A stretch of 64,000 bases of DNA from Melanocharis versteri. Its lineage: Eukaryota > Chordata > Aves > Passeriformes > Melanocharitidae. The first letter of the stretch is position 1; each line of letters begins with the position of its first letter. Location of the stretch: positions 1,974,213-2,038,212 of the forward strand of contig VZTG01004578.1 of NCBI GenBank assembly GCA_013397845.1, in the 5' to 3' direction. The notes beneath the pieces are model-generated. The model did no database searches and was not told where the DNA came from. It saw only the letters and a list, made by a program, of their open reading frames with translations. This document shows positions 25,428 to 38,680 of this stretch, one piece after another. The position numbers and the translations under genes were made by a program.

Positions 25428-27909
25428 TTTTTGTTAAAGTGTCAATCACTTTTTAGTGGCAGTAATATACCAGGAACTCTAGTTCTCACTGTGGAAATAC
25501 AGACAATCAGAAAACATCCTACATATCTATATCTTTGCTTCATAAGGGGATAATTTTGAGAGTAAGATTGAGTAAGCATAGTATAATTAAATCCCAATTT
25601 TCTATCATAGCACAATAGATAAATGCTAGTATTGGCTCGTATTGGTAAAAATTTTTAAAAAACACTTTCATGGCTAAAACTACATAATTAAAAAAAAAAA
25701 AGAAAGATGCAGGAATCTGTTTCTAGGTATTGGTATTTCCCCCCATTCTTTATCTTTTGAGAAAATCACCACCTTCATTAAATGGGTTTCATTAATATCA
25801 TACTCCTAGATATAAATGCTTCCATTTAGACTGAAATTCAGTTAGCAAACGTATTTTGGTCCTTATGGAATTGGCTTAATTAAGACAGACTAATATTTTG
25901 GACCAAACTAATTAATAGCTTAGGAGTGGATTCAGCTTTAAGACTTTTAGCAGTCTCTTAAAGTATGGTCTCTCAGAGGGAGGCAGCTGCTATTCATTGA
26001 CATGCAAGACTAATACATTCAACTAGAAAATGAACCTGAGTAGTTCCACCTGAGCTTTGCCACTGCAGGTGTTGGAAATCTTCTCGTCACCCGAGTATTC
26101 CTAGTGCTTCTTCTTTCATCTAATTAGCTCTCAGATCCTAAAACAAAGTTACAGAAAAACTGGTGTACTCTTGCTGACTGAATTTGTAGTGGAGTAGAAA
26201 AGATTAAGGAGCAGAGAGAGCTGGAAACACTGTCCTGCCATCTCCTATGGAACTGCAGCACTGCCACCCATTTCCAGAGACTGGAGAGGTGAGGTGGACA
26301 GTGCTTCCTCCAGGAGGGAGGGGAAGATGGAAGAGGTAGCAAATAATATAAATGGGACAAGCATTACTTTCCCTCTTTTACTACTGTTCAGGTTACAAAA
26401 CTCATCTGGTCTCCTAACTATTAATGAACATTGCTTCTCACATTTTCCTTCTAATTTGTTTCACTTCTCCCTCTATTATATTGCATGTATAATCACAGGA
26501 ACAGGATATGACGTTTATTTTATACTTATGCACTTTCAATAGCACACCCAAGTCACCTGAGACCCCTGGACAAGATGTAGGTTTACAAAAGCTGCTGAAT
26601 CTTGAATTTGCTTACTTGAGTTAAAGTCAGTCATGACAATATGGTATTTGAGTTAGTTATTTAGTCCTTCAGCTTGTAACTTCTGAAATTCTTTTCTTTC
26701 AAACATAAGAATTGTAAATGGCCTTGCATCTTCTGGTTGTCTCAACACAGTGTTCTCCTTTGGGAAAAATGCCTTCTTCTCTACTGGGAGTTGAAGATGA
26801 AATCCTCAGTGGATCAAGTCCTTGAACAAAAATTGTGATGGTATAAATTGCTTGCAATCCTGTAATTATTGCTAAGCATATATTATCTAACATATGCATA
26901 CTGCATATGTATTTCTTGCCTGTATAGATAGTGAGAGTTCAGAAACAAATAAATCCTCAAAACTCACTACAGCGTATGAATACTTCTGTAGCAATATATT
27001 TTGCTTTGAGAAACATATGAATGCTTCTTTAGAGCAGCCATATCATTCTAATGACTCTTCTGAGGTTGGTGAATTATACTAACAATGATCTTTTCTACAA
27101 GGAAACACAAAATTCACTACTATGTTAACACTGTGGTTAATATAGAGAAGGGTTTTGTAATACATACAGTTTTAATTTACTGGGTTTTTTTCTACCACTT
27201 TATAGTACCTTCCTTTAGATTAAGCAGCACAAAAATTTGCTAATTATTTTTCTCACTGCAATATATGTTTGTGGTGCCACCTTTTAGTTTTAGTCCAGAT
27301 TTCTTCATACAAACAATGTTTCTGAAAATGGTATTCTTACAAGTTAATATAAAAGGTATTACCTTAATCATGTGTAGTTTCTTATGTGAAATCAAGATGA
27401 AAGAAAAATATTTGAGGAGGTGACATCTTTTATATTTTGTGATTCCTCGGTCAGAGCTCCTGCTGCTGCATAGCTCTCAATGTAAACAGTTTGGTTGAAA
27501 AACAGTGGTGTTGTTTTTCTTGGTATTTTATTTCATTTGGAATTGATCATGCCTCTGCTTTCAGATTTACCAAGATTAAAAGTACATCTGAATTAATGTC
27601 AGCTTTAGATATCTATTATAATGTCAGTAGCTTGGAATCTATTATATTAATGTCACATATATCTAGTAAAGTAGGAACACAAGTCTAGGAATAGGGATTT
27701 TTGGAGATCTGACCCTTTTTTCTTCTTTGCTGTAACTTTCTGCCTGATAATAAACAAACTTCTGCTGGTTCACATTCTCTGAAATATCTAAGTGTCAAAT
27801 TGTCATCGAAATCAGTCATATATGGCTAAGAATATTTAAAAGATATCAGCCCCAGTCTCCTGTCTGTACGACAGGTTATTCAGACAGGAGATATCTTTAG
27901 ATATCTTAA

Positions 27910-28518
27910 CCTTAGCATCCTTGCACCACTGAAGGCCAACAATGTCCTGGGCCACATAGGTAGGAGGGCTAACAACTGCTCAAGGGATGTCACCCTTCTC
28001 TAATAAGCACTGCTGAGACACATTTGAAATGCTGTCTTTGGAAGAGAGAAATGGACATTCTCAGTCTAGTCCAGCAGAGGGTCACAAATACGATCAAGGA
28101 ATGGGAGTGTGTTTTATATGAGGAGAGGCTGAGAGAGCTGCAACTGTTCTGCCAGAAGAGAATGCCCTGGGGGGGGCAATATCAATGTGTATATGTTCCT
28201 GTTTGCATGCTGTAAATATGAGCTAGACTTTTCTCAGTAGTAGCCGAGGAAAGGACAAGAGGCAAAGACCACAAACTAAAATACAGGCAGCTTAATTCAA
28301 ACATCAGAAAAACACATTTACTGCGAGAGGGTCAGACACTGGCCTGGGTTACCCAGAAAGGCTATGAACTGTTCATTCTTTCAGTTACTTTAAACCCAGC
28401 TGGACCCAGATCTGATCAGCCCACTCTAACTAACCATACCTTAATCAGGGAGCTGGACTAGGTGATTTCTAGAGATGCCTTCCCACTTCAGACATTCTGT
28501 GATTTTGTGATTTTTGTG
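27910..28518 (+). mobile_element. CR1 LINE 3' fragment, sense orientation
   Basis: The 5' part matches the CR1 ORF2 C-terminal coding phrase 'aaggccaacaatgtcctggg'. The middle includes 'gaggagaggctgagagagct'. The 3' part includes 'gagctggactaggtgattt', and it ends with three 8-9 bp units, ATTCTGTG, ATTTTGTG and ATTTTTGTG (28494-28518), the diagnostic CR1 terminus. The reading frame is broken by stops and indels, including a G-run at 28170-28176. Heavy 5' truncation is normal for CR1. Confidence 0.9.
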
Positions 28519-28656
28519 GTGAAGATCTTCCCACATTTTAGTTGAGGAGGAAAGGAAGTGAGGAACAAAAAAAATCTGTAAAAACATACATCATAAGCAG
28601 AATTAATTTAAAATGTAAGATACACTTTTCTCCAAGTATGCAATTGAACTGTTTAG

Positions 28657-29360
28657 CATAGACTCACAGAATAAGCTGAGTTAGAACGGACCCATTAGGC
28701 TCATGGAGTCCAGCTCCTGATCCTGTGCAGGACACCCCAAGAGTCACACCACGTGTCTGACAGCATTGTCCAAACACTTCCTGAACTCTGTCAGGCTTGG
28801 TGCTGTGACCACTGCCATGGGGAGCCTGTTCCAGTGCCCAACCACCCTCTGGGTGAAGAACCTTTTCCTGATATCCAACCTAAACGTCCTGAACACAACT
28901 TCAGGCCATTCCGTTGGATCCTGTCACTGATCACCACAGAGAAGAGATCAGTGCCTGCCCCTCCTCTTCCCCCCACAAGGAAGCTGTAACTGCTATGAGG
29001 TCTCCTCTTCTCCAGAGTGAACAGACCAAGTGACGTCATCTGCTCCTCATACAGCTTCCCCTCAAGGCTCTTTCATCATCTTTGTTGCCCTCCTTTGGGC
29101 ACTCTCTGACAGCGTAATATCTTTCTTATATTGCAGTGCCCAAAACTGCCCCCAGGACTCAAGGTGAGGCTGCCCCAGTGCAGAGCACAGTGGGACAATC
29201 CCCTCCCTTGCCCAGCTGGCGATGCAGTGCCTGGTGCTCCCCAGGGCACGGTTGACCCTCCTGGCTGCCAAGGCACTGCTGACTCATATCCAACTTTCCA
29301 TTGACCAGGACTCTCAGTTTGCTTTCCGCTGTGCTGCTCTCCAGTTCCCTATACCTGGAA
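28657..29360 (-). mobile_element. CR1 LINE 3' fragment, reverse orientation
   Basis: On the reverse strand this is a CR1 3' end. The terminus at 28657 carries CATAGACT and CACAGAAT, complements of the ATTCTATG-like repeat. Phrases complementary to the CR1 consensus follow in order: 'gggtgaagaaccttttcctg', 'ggtctcctcttctccagagt', 'gcccaaaactgcccccagga' and 'cttgcccagctggcgatgca'. Similarity fades near 29360. The ORF2 C-terminal remnant is short and interrupted. It belongs to a different CR1 subfamily from the neighbour at 27910, judged from its 3' end. Confidence 0.92.
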
Positions 29361-31230
29361 AAGCACGTGAAATCTTGACAGTTCCATGTAATTCTTATTC
29401 ATTAAAAGATCTTGGGATATCTTTTTGCTCATTCTCATTCCCTCCTGATCTCTCAAAATGTTGTCATGCATCACACTGAAGAGGTTATATATATTGTATA
29501 AAAATTTCTGTCAAATTAATAAACTGAACTTAGATATGAAACAGAAACTGTGGGACACAGAATCATTCTATGAACAAGGAATAACATATGTTTCTCTATG
29601 AAAATACTAGGTCTAGGGCTCTTCAGATTTTCCTAAAATGTTAAATCACGTCTAATGATTACATCAGAATCTGTAGATTTATCGTATTAAAAATTGCCTC
29701 CTTTGAAGTGAGAGAGGTCTGAAGTTCATGCAGAGGGAAGATAATGATTGATTTAACTTTAGAACAGACACTAGGCAGGACTGTGCATCATTATCAGCTC
29801 TGGTTACTTATTCAGGAAAAAAATAATCTCTCAAAATACAAGAATTATTGTTAAAAAATTAGACAATATGTATGGTTAGAAATAACAGCACAGCATTTCT
29901 TATGATGTAGAACAATTGCATAATTTCAGAAAAACTAGGAAAAATCAGAAGGAGTAGAAGGGTAAGCGGTACATTTTTGCTGAGAGATAGCAGAAAGACT
30001 GGTAACAACAATGATGAAATTGTTACCATGTAAATATGAAGATTAAATGTACTGAAACTCTAAAGTAGTAGTAGTCTTTTTAAGAGATTTGAAATAGAAT
30101 TTAGGGAATCTATAGAGATCTGGAATTACAACTGCTACTTATGGGAAGCTCAGATTTCAAAAAGCAGAGGTTTTCTCATAGAGTGTGAAATAAAACACAG
30201 GCAGGTATTGGTCCTCAACATCTTTATGCTTTTGAGACATGAATACCAAAGGAAATAGGACATTGAAAAGATTTTTGCTAAACTAAATTATTACAGGAGA
30301 ATGCTGTGAGTCATTTATACCTTTTTTATGCCTAGAAGGAATAGAAGGGTTCAGGGATAAAATACATCATTTGGTCTGACATTTTGTACCACTAAGATGA
30401 CCAGGACAAGAAAACTCAGTTCTGTGAGGCCTGTATGGACAAGTTACAATAACCATAGCTAGTCTTGTGGCACATAATGAGGTCGATCTGGTTGTAATGA
30501 CATGACAGCTACTACGGGTTTGTGAACACACTTTGATAATATAAATGAAGCATATGTATTCAATAGAAAATGCTAATTGGCTAAGACAAAAATCGGTGCC
30601 AGGCACCATGCTAACAAATAGACAGCATTGCACAGTTCAGTTTACTAACATAGATACAGGCATAGGTTCTAGCATCTGTTCTGGTGATAACTAAAGATGT
30701 CCTGACTTTGAAGCATTCTGGTCTGTGCTACACATACATAGGTAGAGATAGCCCAGAGAGAAAAGTCTGGCTATGCTCCATATCTGATAAAAAAAAGTGT
30801 TATCTCTTCTTTCAGTCTGTTATTACACCACCCCTTTTGTTTTAATCCCACAAAGCCCTCATTCTCAAGTCTAAATTGTCCATTGTCCTGTTGCTTGTTA
30901 TGAAGTATGTTTATCGGACCCCTTCTATTGAACTTTTCACAGATTAGAGTTCTGTGAAAGAACTAAACCAGCATAAAATATAGAGCTGTCAGATATCTAC
31001 GTCTCTCTCTATTGTCCTAGAAAATCTGACTTTGTGAACTCTTGCTTTTTATTTTATGCTATCTTCTGCTTCCCATTCACTACGTAATGTAGCTAAAATG
31101 ACCTCTTATTATAAAAATCTTATTTTTAGCGTATCTTAGAGCTTCTCTCTCCTTTTCACACTAAGCTATGCCTCCTTTGTCAAGGAGCTGTAGTAAATTG
31201 GCTGGTCCAAGCTAATCCAAGATGGAATTG
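29361..31230. other. Unique AT-rich non-coding DNA
   Basis: No repeat family or gene was recognised between the CR1 fragment and the downstream solo LTR. Confidence 0.55.
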
Positions 31231-31236
31231 GTGACC
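31231..31236. repeat. Target-site duplication, left copy (GTGACC)
   Basis: Identical to 31809-31814 on the other side of the solo LTR. Confidence 0.9.
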
Positions 31237-31808
31237 TGTGGGGTTGTTGTTTCGGTGTGGATGGTCGGGACGGATGGTGACGAGAGATCTCTATAGTTTG
31301 GTTTTAGAGCATGAGGTTTATTGCTAAGGGCGTGGATGTAGGGGCCTTGCTTGGAGCTGCCAGCCGCAGCTGGCAAGAGGTCTAGGAAAGCAAGAGCAAG
31401 AGAGCGAGGTTCTCATTTACAATACAATAAATCATCTTCTGTGCTGAATATTCTAATTTTCATCAACCAATCTAGTACAAGATACAAATCCTATAGCATT
31501 TAAATACAGCCTATAAGAATCATTGCATTACCATACTGTGTTACATTTTAAACCCTAAAAACCACTCTTTGGATCTTTTCTGCCAAGCTAGCAGGGTCTG
31601 CTCTGACCCTTGGATCTGTTTGCTAGCAGAAGGTATTGTTCAATCAAAGGAGATTATCTTCAGCCGGCCACACCATTGTTTTCCAGTTGTTCAGTAACTG
31701 AGGCCTGGTATCTCAAAGTATGCCTTCATTTCAATTTCACCTATAGTTTCCATGTTCTCCGCATCTTTTGCTAGGCAATAAGGCTTCCCTGTTTCATCTT
31801 CCCCAACA
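31237..31808 (-). mobile_element. ERVK-type solo LTR with perfect 6-bp target duplications
   Basis: The element starts TGTGGGGTTG and ends CCCCAACA on the plus strand, giving TG...CA ends. It is flanked by identical GTGACC at 31231-31236 and 31809-31814, a 6-bp target-site duplication typical of class II (ERVK-like) and alpharetrovirus-like integration. On the reverse strand an AATAAA (complement at 31317-31322) precedes a short R/U5 ending in CAACCCCACA. No internal retroviral sequence is present, so this is a solo LTR formed by recombination. The intact duplication suggests a younger insertion than its neighbours. Confidence 0.9.
31317..31322 (-). terminator. LTR polyadenylation signal
   Basis: AATAAA on the reverse strand, about 80 nt before the 3' end of the LTR, where R/U5 polyadenylation is expected. 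Confidence 0.7.
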
Positions 31809-31814
31809 GTGACC
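31809..31814. repeat. Target-site duplication, right copy (GTGACC)
   Basis: Identical to 31231-31236; defines the end of the solo LTR. Confidence 0.9.
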
Positions 31815-34800
31815 AACTACCGTTCTCCTTCATCTACACTGGAAGATGGAGGTGTGATCAAGAGCAGTACTCCTAGACATTTTAACAGCTTTATATTCTT
31901 TATCTTTCTCTTGTGTTTCTGCAAGATATTCTGCCTGTTTCTCTCATTCTCATACAAGACTTTCTCTAATTTGAAAGCTTTGACCTGGTTAGAACTGATC
32001 TTTGGTGAGGTTATCAAATATTTTTGTATGGCAGGTTTATTCTTATTCTCCAGAGGCTTCTCAGATTAGAAAGCCTCCAAAAACAAACCAGAAGTGTTCT
32101 CCCTAGACCCACCCTGAAAATTCTAATTCTATATTTTTATAGCACTGGAAATTTCAGTTTTAGCAGTTAAAGAAGTCTGAAAGGCTATTCTGGGGGGAGA
32201 GGGGAGGTGGAGGGAATTTTGTATGCTTTTTAGCTTTAAAGAAATGGTTCCACTTTTATTTTTTTTTCCCTTCTGGAGAAAAGCATATTGACTAGCCTGC
32301 TGTAAGCAATTCATATATTCTTTTCCGTTAGAATTTATAATATTCCAAAACTCTTGACTGAGGCAAGATATAATCCAGCAATTAGCAGTGCTCCTCACAT
32401 TACAGCCATGAATGTGTAGCCAAGCTAGGCTGAAGGATCAGTGTAGGCATAGAGCTTCTTGACTTGGCACAGGAATCTGGACCAACCATGCTAAAAGATG
32501 GGCACCAGCAGTCTCACAGAGCTTGCTGCACTGAACTAAAGTGCCACGCCGAATCTGCAGTGAATCCTCCTGCCTCCACAAAGTGAAACAAATCAGTTTC
32601 TGAGCTACACTGTCCTTTTAGTACTATTTCATGCAGTTACTGTTACTACAGTCAGTAGTTCAGTTGTTCCATCCAGAATTTCTCCACGTTTGAATGTTTA
32701 AATTTTTTAATTCAGAAAAAGTGAGAAAAACAAGAAAAATTCCAACTTTTTAATTAAAAAACTGGACAACAAACTTGTTTTTATTAATTACCCACCATTT
32801 ATGACAAAAATTAACTCCTGAGCGAATTTTTATGGTAATAAGTTATATACCAGGAAATATTTATTATGGACACACTCACATGGGCTCAAAAACTTAGAAG
32901 AATGTCCAGCTATGACAGCCTGTTAATTAAAAAAAAGGAGACTATCCATGTTGACAAAAGAAAAAAATTAAATGTCAATTTCTTAATGTTGTTATGTCAT
33001 AATTAGGAATAACAGGAGCAGCAGGATTTACCATTGATGGGATTTATCTTCACAGTGGCTGATCCATAAGAATTCACTGTACTAAGATTTCTGCTAGCAT
33101 CAATTAGGGTCCAGAGTTTCACAAGTATTTGTGAGATCTCATTATGAGATTTTGGGGTGCTTATAATCTGTAACTTTTGGTGCCTCAAGTATTTTTGCAA
33201 ATCCAGTCTCTCTTGCTTTGACTTTTCTTACAGAATTATCATCTGGGCCTCAAATATCTCCTGTAAATAAGTACATGGGTTAGGCAAGCTGCAGGCATGA
33301 CCTTTGAGCTCACAGTGGTGATAGTTTAGCTGAGCTATTGACACAGTGAGCAAAAGCTACAGCCTAGAAGAGCTTTTAAATGTACAGCAAGAAGTATTTA
33401 ACACTCCTGTTTCCTAGGACTGAATAACCTCCGAGATTTTTTAACTGAAAGTGGATTCCTTTTCCTCTGTTCACTTCTTAGTTAGTCTGTTTCTTCTAGA
33501 TTTTGTTTATATTAATAAATTGTACCTGACTCCTTTTTGCCCTACTTAGGCATAGTTGGTAATGTTCCTTTGTTTTTAATGTTAGACATAGATTTTTCTT
33601 TTCTCATCTTATTACTTATCATTCATATTTAATGCTGCACACAGAATTATCTTTTAGACTCTTTTTACCTTTTGATTTCTTATATTTAATGACACACCCA
33701 ATTGTTTGATATCCTTTTTTTCCCTAGGAACCTGTCACTGCTCTCTATTTAGCTGCTTTGAACTAGCTTTCATCTTTTAGTATTTAAATCATCTAAGTTC
33801 TCATGTATCATACTGCATTGTTCCTCATTATTTACTCCTTCTGACTATAATGCCATTCTCTTCAAACTAGTGCTACTTTTTCCTTTGTTTCATTCTCTTT
33901 GTTTTTAATTTTCCAAGTCAGATTTACGCTTATTACATGACTCCCACACCTTAGCTATTGTCATTAACCTCAGATGTGAGACTTTATCAAAAGGGTTTTC
34001 AGAAGCTTGTCTGAAGCGTCTTATCTACAGTAGCTCGTTTGTTGCCTGCGACTGAGGAGAGTTATTGAATGACAGAAGGCTCCTCTCCCTGGAAGCTAAG
34101 TGCCCAACCCTCCGAGTCCTTTGTTTGAATGTAGGTCTCCAACATGGCAGTCTACAATAGAAGCACTTGACAAAAGGATTGATTTTTACATCCAGCACTG
34201 GAAGAATGCATATAATTTCCATGTATTACATGGTGTATGTACTACATAATTTGAAACATTTTTTTCTAGCTGCACTGAATATCCTGTTTGAAGCCTGGGC
34301 TATATTGAATGTGATTTCTATTATGAAAAATGGCATTCAGAGTTAAAATCTCAGTACTGGCCATCACTGCCAGAACTTTACCAGATATTATGAATTGTTT
34401 GCTTGCCAACTAAAATCCAATTCCAAATCTGAAATTGTGCCTGTAAAGTACAAGCCTATATAGAGAGCCTAATGGGAACTGGATGAGTTTCTCCTGTAGA
34501 TACTTCAAAAACAAACTTCAATGAATCTGCGTTTACATTTAAAAATGCTTTAAATCCTGATGATTCATAAGGATCAGTAAACAAGGAAATATAGTAATGC
34601 CCTCAAGAAAGTCAGTGCTATATTTTGGTCCTGAATACTCAGGGTAACACTGTTCATTCCATTTCAAGAAAAGTATTTCATCATTGATAAATGATGAAAA
34701 GGGAATACAGGGGAAATCTTGCCTATTAGTAGAATGGGGAAAAAAAATTCTGCAATTACAAGGGTGTTTATATGGTAAAAGCATAAAAAATGCCCAAGCA

Positions 34801-35587
34801 GTAAAAACCAGGAGACCAGGGACATTTATTCTCCATGCCCTACGCTTCAGAAATAGGAGACGTTTCCTAGAAGGCAGTAAATGAACTTCAAAACTCATCG
34901 TCATCATGTCTCAGCATCCATAAAAGTTCTAGGAAAAATCTCATACCCCAGTATTTAAGGCTACATTGCGCAACAGAGACCAAATCAAGACTTTTTGGAA
35001 ACAAGGGTCAGAAGGCATTTATTCCACCTCTACCTACATCACATTTCTCTAATGTATCTATTACTTGGTATCACCTGAGACTACGTGTATCACTGATGAC
35101 TTGAATGACACCTTCTGTTGGTGCTCACTGCAAATTGTGTTAATAGGAAATAAATTAAATCCATTAGAACTGCTGTCTTCACAGCTGACTTTAATTCAAA
35201 GCAGCTTTGAATCAAAACATAATCAAACTTTTAGCCTTGAGGCTTCACAATCAAGTTAGACTGATCAAAGGGGGAAGTTTTGTGTAATGTTTAATCTAAT
35301 ATAATTGAGGACCTAACACAGGTGGTTTTGCTCTCCTTCCTGTTATCCTTCTTCGTATGATCCTGCCCTTCTTAAATCTTTCTGTCTGTTTGTTTGTCTG
35401 AACTTTCTGATCTAGCTTGTTCTGCAGCTACTTACACGCTAGATCTGATACTAACAAGGCACTGGAAAAAACTATGGGTAGGAGATCCCAGCAACCCACT
35501 TTTGAACTGGATTATGCTTAGTGAAAAATGCACACTTAGGTTAATTTTTCTTATCATAACTACTTGCATGTTCCGTTCCCATTTTTT
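31815..35587. other. Unique AT-rich non-coding DNA
   Basis: No gene or repeat family was recognised. A 19-bp near-palindrome (9-bp arms, TCF/LEF-like CAAAG cores) occurs at 35194-35212. Confidence 0.55.
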
Positions 35588-35862
35588 GACAGTGTGCCGG
35601 TTTGGCTAGGGTAGAGTTAATTTTCTTCACAGTGGCTGGTATGTGGCTGTGAATTAGATTTGAGCTGAGCACAGGGTTGATAATGTAGAGATGTTTTTGT
35701 TCTGGCTGAGCAGGGCTTACACAGAGCCTTTTCTGCTTTTTTGTACTGCTGTGCTGGCAAGGAAGTTGGGGATACACGGGAGGTTGGGAGGAGACACAGC
35801 CAGAACAGGTGACCCAAACTGACCAAAGGGATATTCCAGATCATGTGACATCATGCTCCCTG

Positions 35863-35868
35863 TATAAA
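35863..35868 (+). promoter_or_regulatory. LTR TATA box
   Basis: TATAAA sits about 270 bp into the LTR after the 'gacatcatgctc' phrase, in the same place as in the copy at 49226. It is intact here but changed to TGTACA-like sequence in the copy at 45588. Confidence 0.7.
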
Positions 35869-36048
35869 GTGGGGGAAGAAGGAAGGAGGGTGGGGCATTT
35901 GGAGTGATGATGTTTGTCTTCCCCAGTTACCGTTACATGTGAAGGAGTCGTGCTCTCCTGGGGATGGCTGAACACCTGTCTGCCCATGGGAAGCAGTGAA
36001 TTAATTTCTTGTTTGACTTTGTTTTTGTTCACTACTTTTACTTTCCCT

Positions 36049-36054
36049 ATTAAA
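36049..36054 (+). terminator. LTR polyadenylation signal
   Basis: ATTAAA in the phrase 'ccctattaaactct', conserved in all three related LTRs of the window. Confidence 0.7.
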
Positions 36055-38642
36055 CTCTCTTTATCTCAACCCACGAATTTTCTGGCTTTTTCCCTTCTGG
36101 TTTCCTCCTTGATCCTGCTGGTGGGGGACTGAGCAAGCAACTGCATGGGGCTTGGTTGCTGCTCAGTATTAAATCATGACAGACAGCTAGAGTGGTTATA
36201 TAGCCCAGCAGTTGTTTGGGGTTTTTTATATATGTGATTCATACCATAGATCAAAATAAGTAAAGTTAATGCAAGAGGATAGCAAAGAAGCCCTGGTGAG
36301 AAGGTGAATGTAATTATGGACAGAATTACCCTTTCTAATAGCAGCCTGGTTTAGCTTGATTTAAGCTGACTGTGGAGCTATCGAAAAAAGCCAAATTCAG
36401 GTTCCTCTAATGAGCATATTTCATATAACCTCTCAAAACAAAGTGAAATAGGTCAAATAGTAATCATAGTCTTGTATTGAAAAAGGTTTTCTGTCCTAGA
36501 GAGTTCAATACTAGCTCTGTTCCTGATCTGAGAGCCTTAGATGACTTGAGGCTGTATGCAGAATAAACAACATAGCGAATTGTACCCAGAAATAAAAATG
36601 TAACTGCTGCGGGGCAGAGAGCAATCATTAAATATGTTCCTCACAATGACTCAGTTGACTCCAAAGATGAATTACTCCAGTTAGCAGTAGATTAAGTTTC
36701 CTTGCCAGGTATTTCTCTAAGATAGTAGAATAACCTGTTTCAGTAGAGTTTGGGCTGCATGGGTGTGTGTCCCTTGCTTTCAGCTCAATCTCAGAGAAGA
36801 ATGCTCAAGCTGTACAGAGAAATAAGACAAGGAGAGCGAGAGAGAAAAGGCATATATGCCCTTCTGAGGGCTAAATATGTCTTACAAAACCGTGACAGTA
36901 AAATGTATTGACAGGGGTCAGTTAAATTTACTCTGTAAAAAATACATCACCAAAAAAGTTGCACAGATTCTGTCTTTGGTCCTCAGTATAATTTCTGTTC
37001 TACAGGGAAGTCAATTATCAGGAAATCCCATACCTGTCTTGCTAGAGTGAAATTGCTCTACTTTTTATACTCTTTCAGCTAAGACACCAAAATTACTTTG
37101 AATATTGATGAACTTAGATGTTGCTGCATTCTTGTTTTACTACTAAAACCCAACTCAACCCAAACCAAAAAACAAGCAAAACAAAAATAAGAAAGAGGGA
37201 GGAAAACTGCAAAATAATTTGCTAATGGAACTCTTGGACAATAAGATTAAAATGTGAGGCTTTGTCGTTCCGAAAATTCAAAGGAGTAAATCTACCAGAT
37301 TATCCTAGCCAACTCAACAGAGAAATTATCAAAGCCCAAAGTGATTTTGGCAATATTTACTGATGAAGCAACTAAAGTGTTTTAATGAACTTTGTCTAAT
37401 ACTATCCGAAATTTCCCAGATTGCATTGAAACTTAATGGTCTACTAAATAAAGATATCTATAAAATTTAAGAGTACAAAATTGCTTAAACAGGACCTCAG
37501 TGGGCAAGGCAGGGTAGCATTTGAACATGAATTGATGTGAGTGTTGGTTTCAAAAGATTTTTTTCCTTTTTTAGTAGCCTTATCACTTGTTTATAGGTGT
37601 TTAAAATCTACATTTCTGAAGAACCATGCCTATAAATAACAGAGTTAGTCTTCTATTAATTGTTATGTCCTCAACTAGTTAGGTGTAGCCAGGACTACCT
37701 AGGGGAGATACCATCATCAACACAGATTCTTTAGAGCTCATTTTCACTGCTGTTTCTCAATGACTACTTGGAAACAGATGCAGGAGCTAATTATTTTCTT
37801 CTCAGCTATCCAACAGTATTCATGCCCACTCTCATGGAAAACAGGACCTTTTGTTCCTACTTAGCAGTTTGCTGAAGGGTTAGATACCATCTGACTTAAA
37901 AATACCCATCTTAATAAAATTGTGGCCATATTAAAAGTCGTCTTATCTTGCTCCCTCTCTTTTCTGAATATATATATATGTGTGTATGTGCATTACATGT
38001 GCCTATAAAAACACATACAAACTTATACATGTTGTGTGTTACATACACTCATATCCTTATAATATAAATATACCTATTTAAATTAAACGCTTTGCTGATG
38101 CAGACCTAACATATACATTAACATAACTCAGATTTATAATTGTAAGTCACCAATGTGATTTGTAAGTATTTATGAATTAAAGTTTACTAAAACCACCCAT
38201 CAATACATATTTTAATCAAAAGCTTCTTTCGCAGGTAGAAGACATGAGTTACTTAATAATTCAGTGGACCCATAATAAATAGGTTCATATCCCACATTGT
38301 GGTGAAGTTTCATTAATTTGTTTCTGCTTGTATTGAACTCAAGCTCCTGAAATTCTTGTAACATAATGGCACCCTGACAGGGAAGGGACAGCAGAGGAAG
38401 AAAAGGAAATTACATTATTATTTTTAGGAAATTTCATCATTCCCACTGGAACTGAATCACATTATAATTGTACTCATATGCACATAACAATGTAATTCAT
38501 TTTTCAGAGCATTAATAATATGAAAGTATCAATAAGTCTCATAGTAACAGGTTAAAATTCATTGCATTTATTGTCAAATGAATATTGTATCAACTTTCAG
38601 CAGATACACTATTTCTTTGATGCTTCATGCCTATTACACTCA

Positions 38643-38680
38643 TCATATTGTGTTACATACAATACTGTAACACAATATGA
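38643..38680. repeat. 15-bp perfect inverted repeat with 8-nt loop
   Basis: Arms 38643-38657 (TCATATTGTGTTACA) and 38666-38680 are exact reverse complements. Confidence 0.88.

Larger units (their letters stand above)
17641..27909. other. Unique AT-rich non-coding DNA
   Basis: Apart from the small repeats and one orphan frame listed separately, nothing identifiable is present. A purine run of GAAAGA and GAAA units lies at about 18545-18570. Many short open frames exist but none shows a recognisable domain. Confidence 0.5.
35593..36181 (+). mobile_element. ERVL-type solo LTR, copy 1
   Basis: This 589-bp element begins TGTGCCGGTTTGG and ends ATCATGACA. It is flanked by a perfect 5-bp duplication, GACAG, at 35588-35592 and 36182-36186, as expected for ERVL-type integration. 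Inside are a TATA box (35863-35868) and an ATTAAA polyadenylation signal (36049-36054). The sequence matches an LTR family I recall as common in bird genomes and is closely related to the copies at 45588 and 49226. No internal retroviral genes adjoin it. Confidence 0.92.

Noticed and set aside
34539..34907. 122-codon reverse-strand frame as a gene
   Set aside because: No recognisable domain; overlapped by an open frame on the other strand; chance length.
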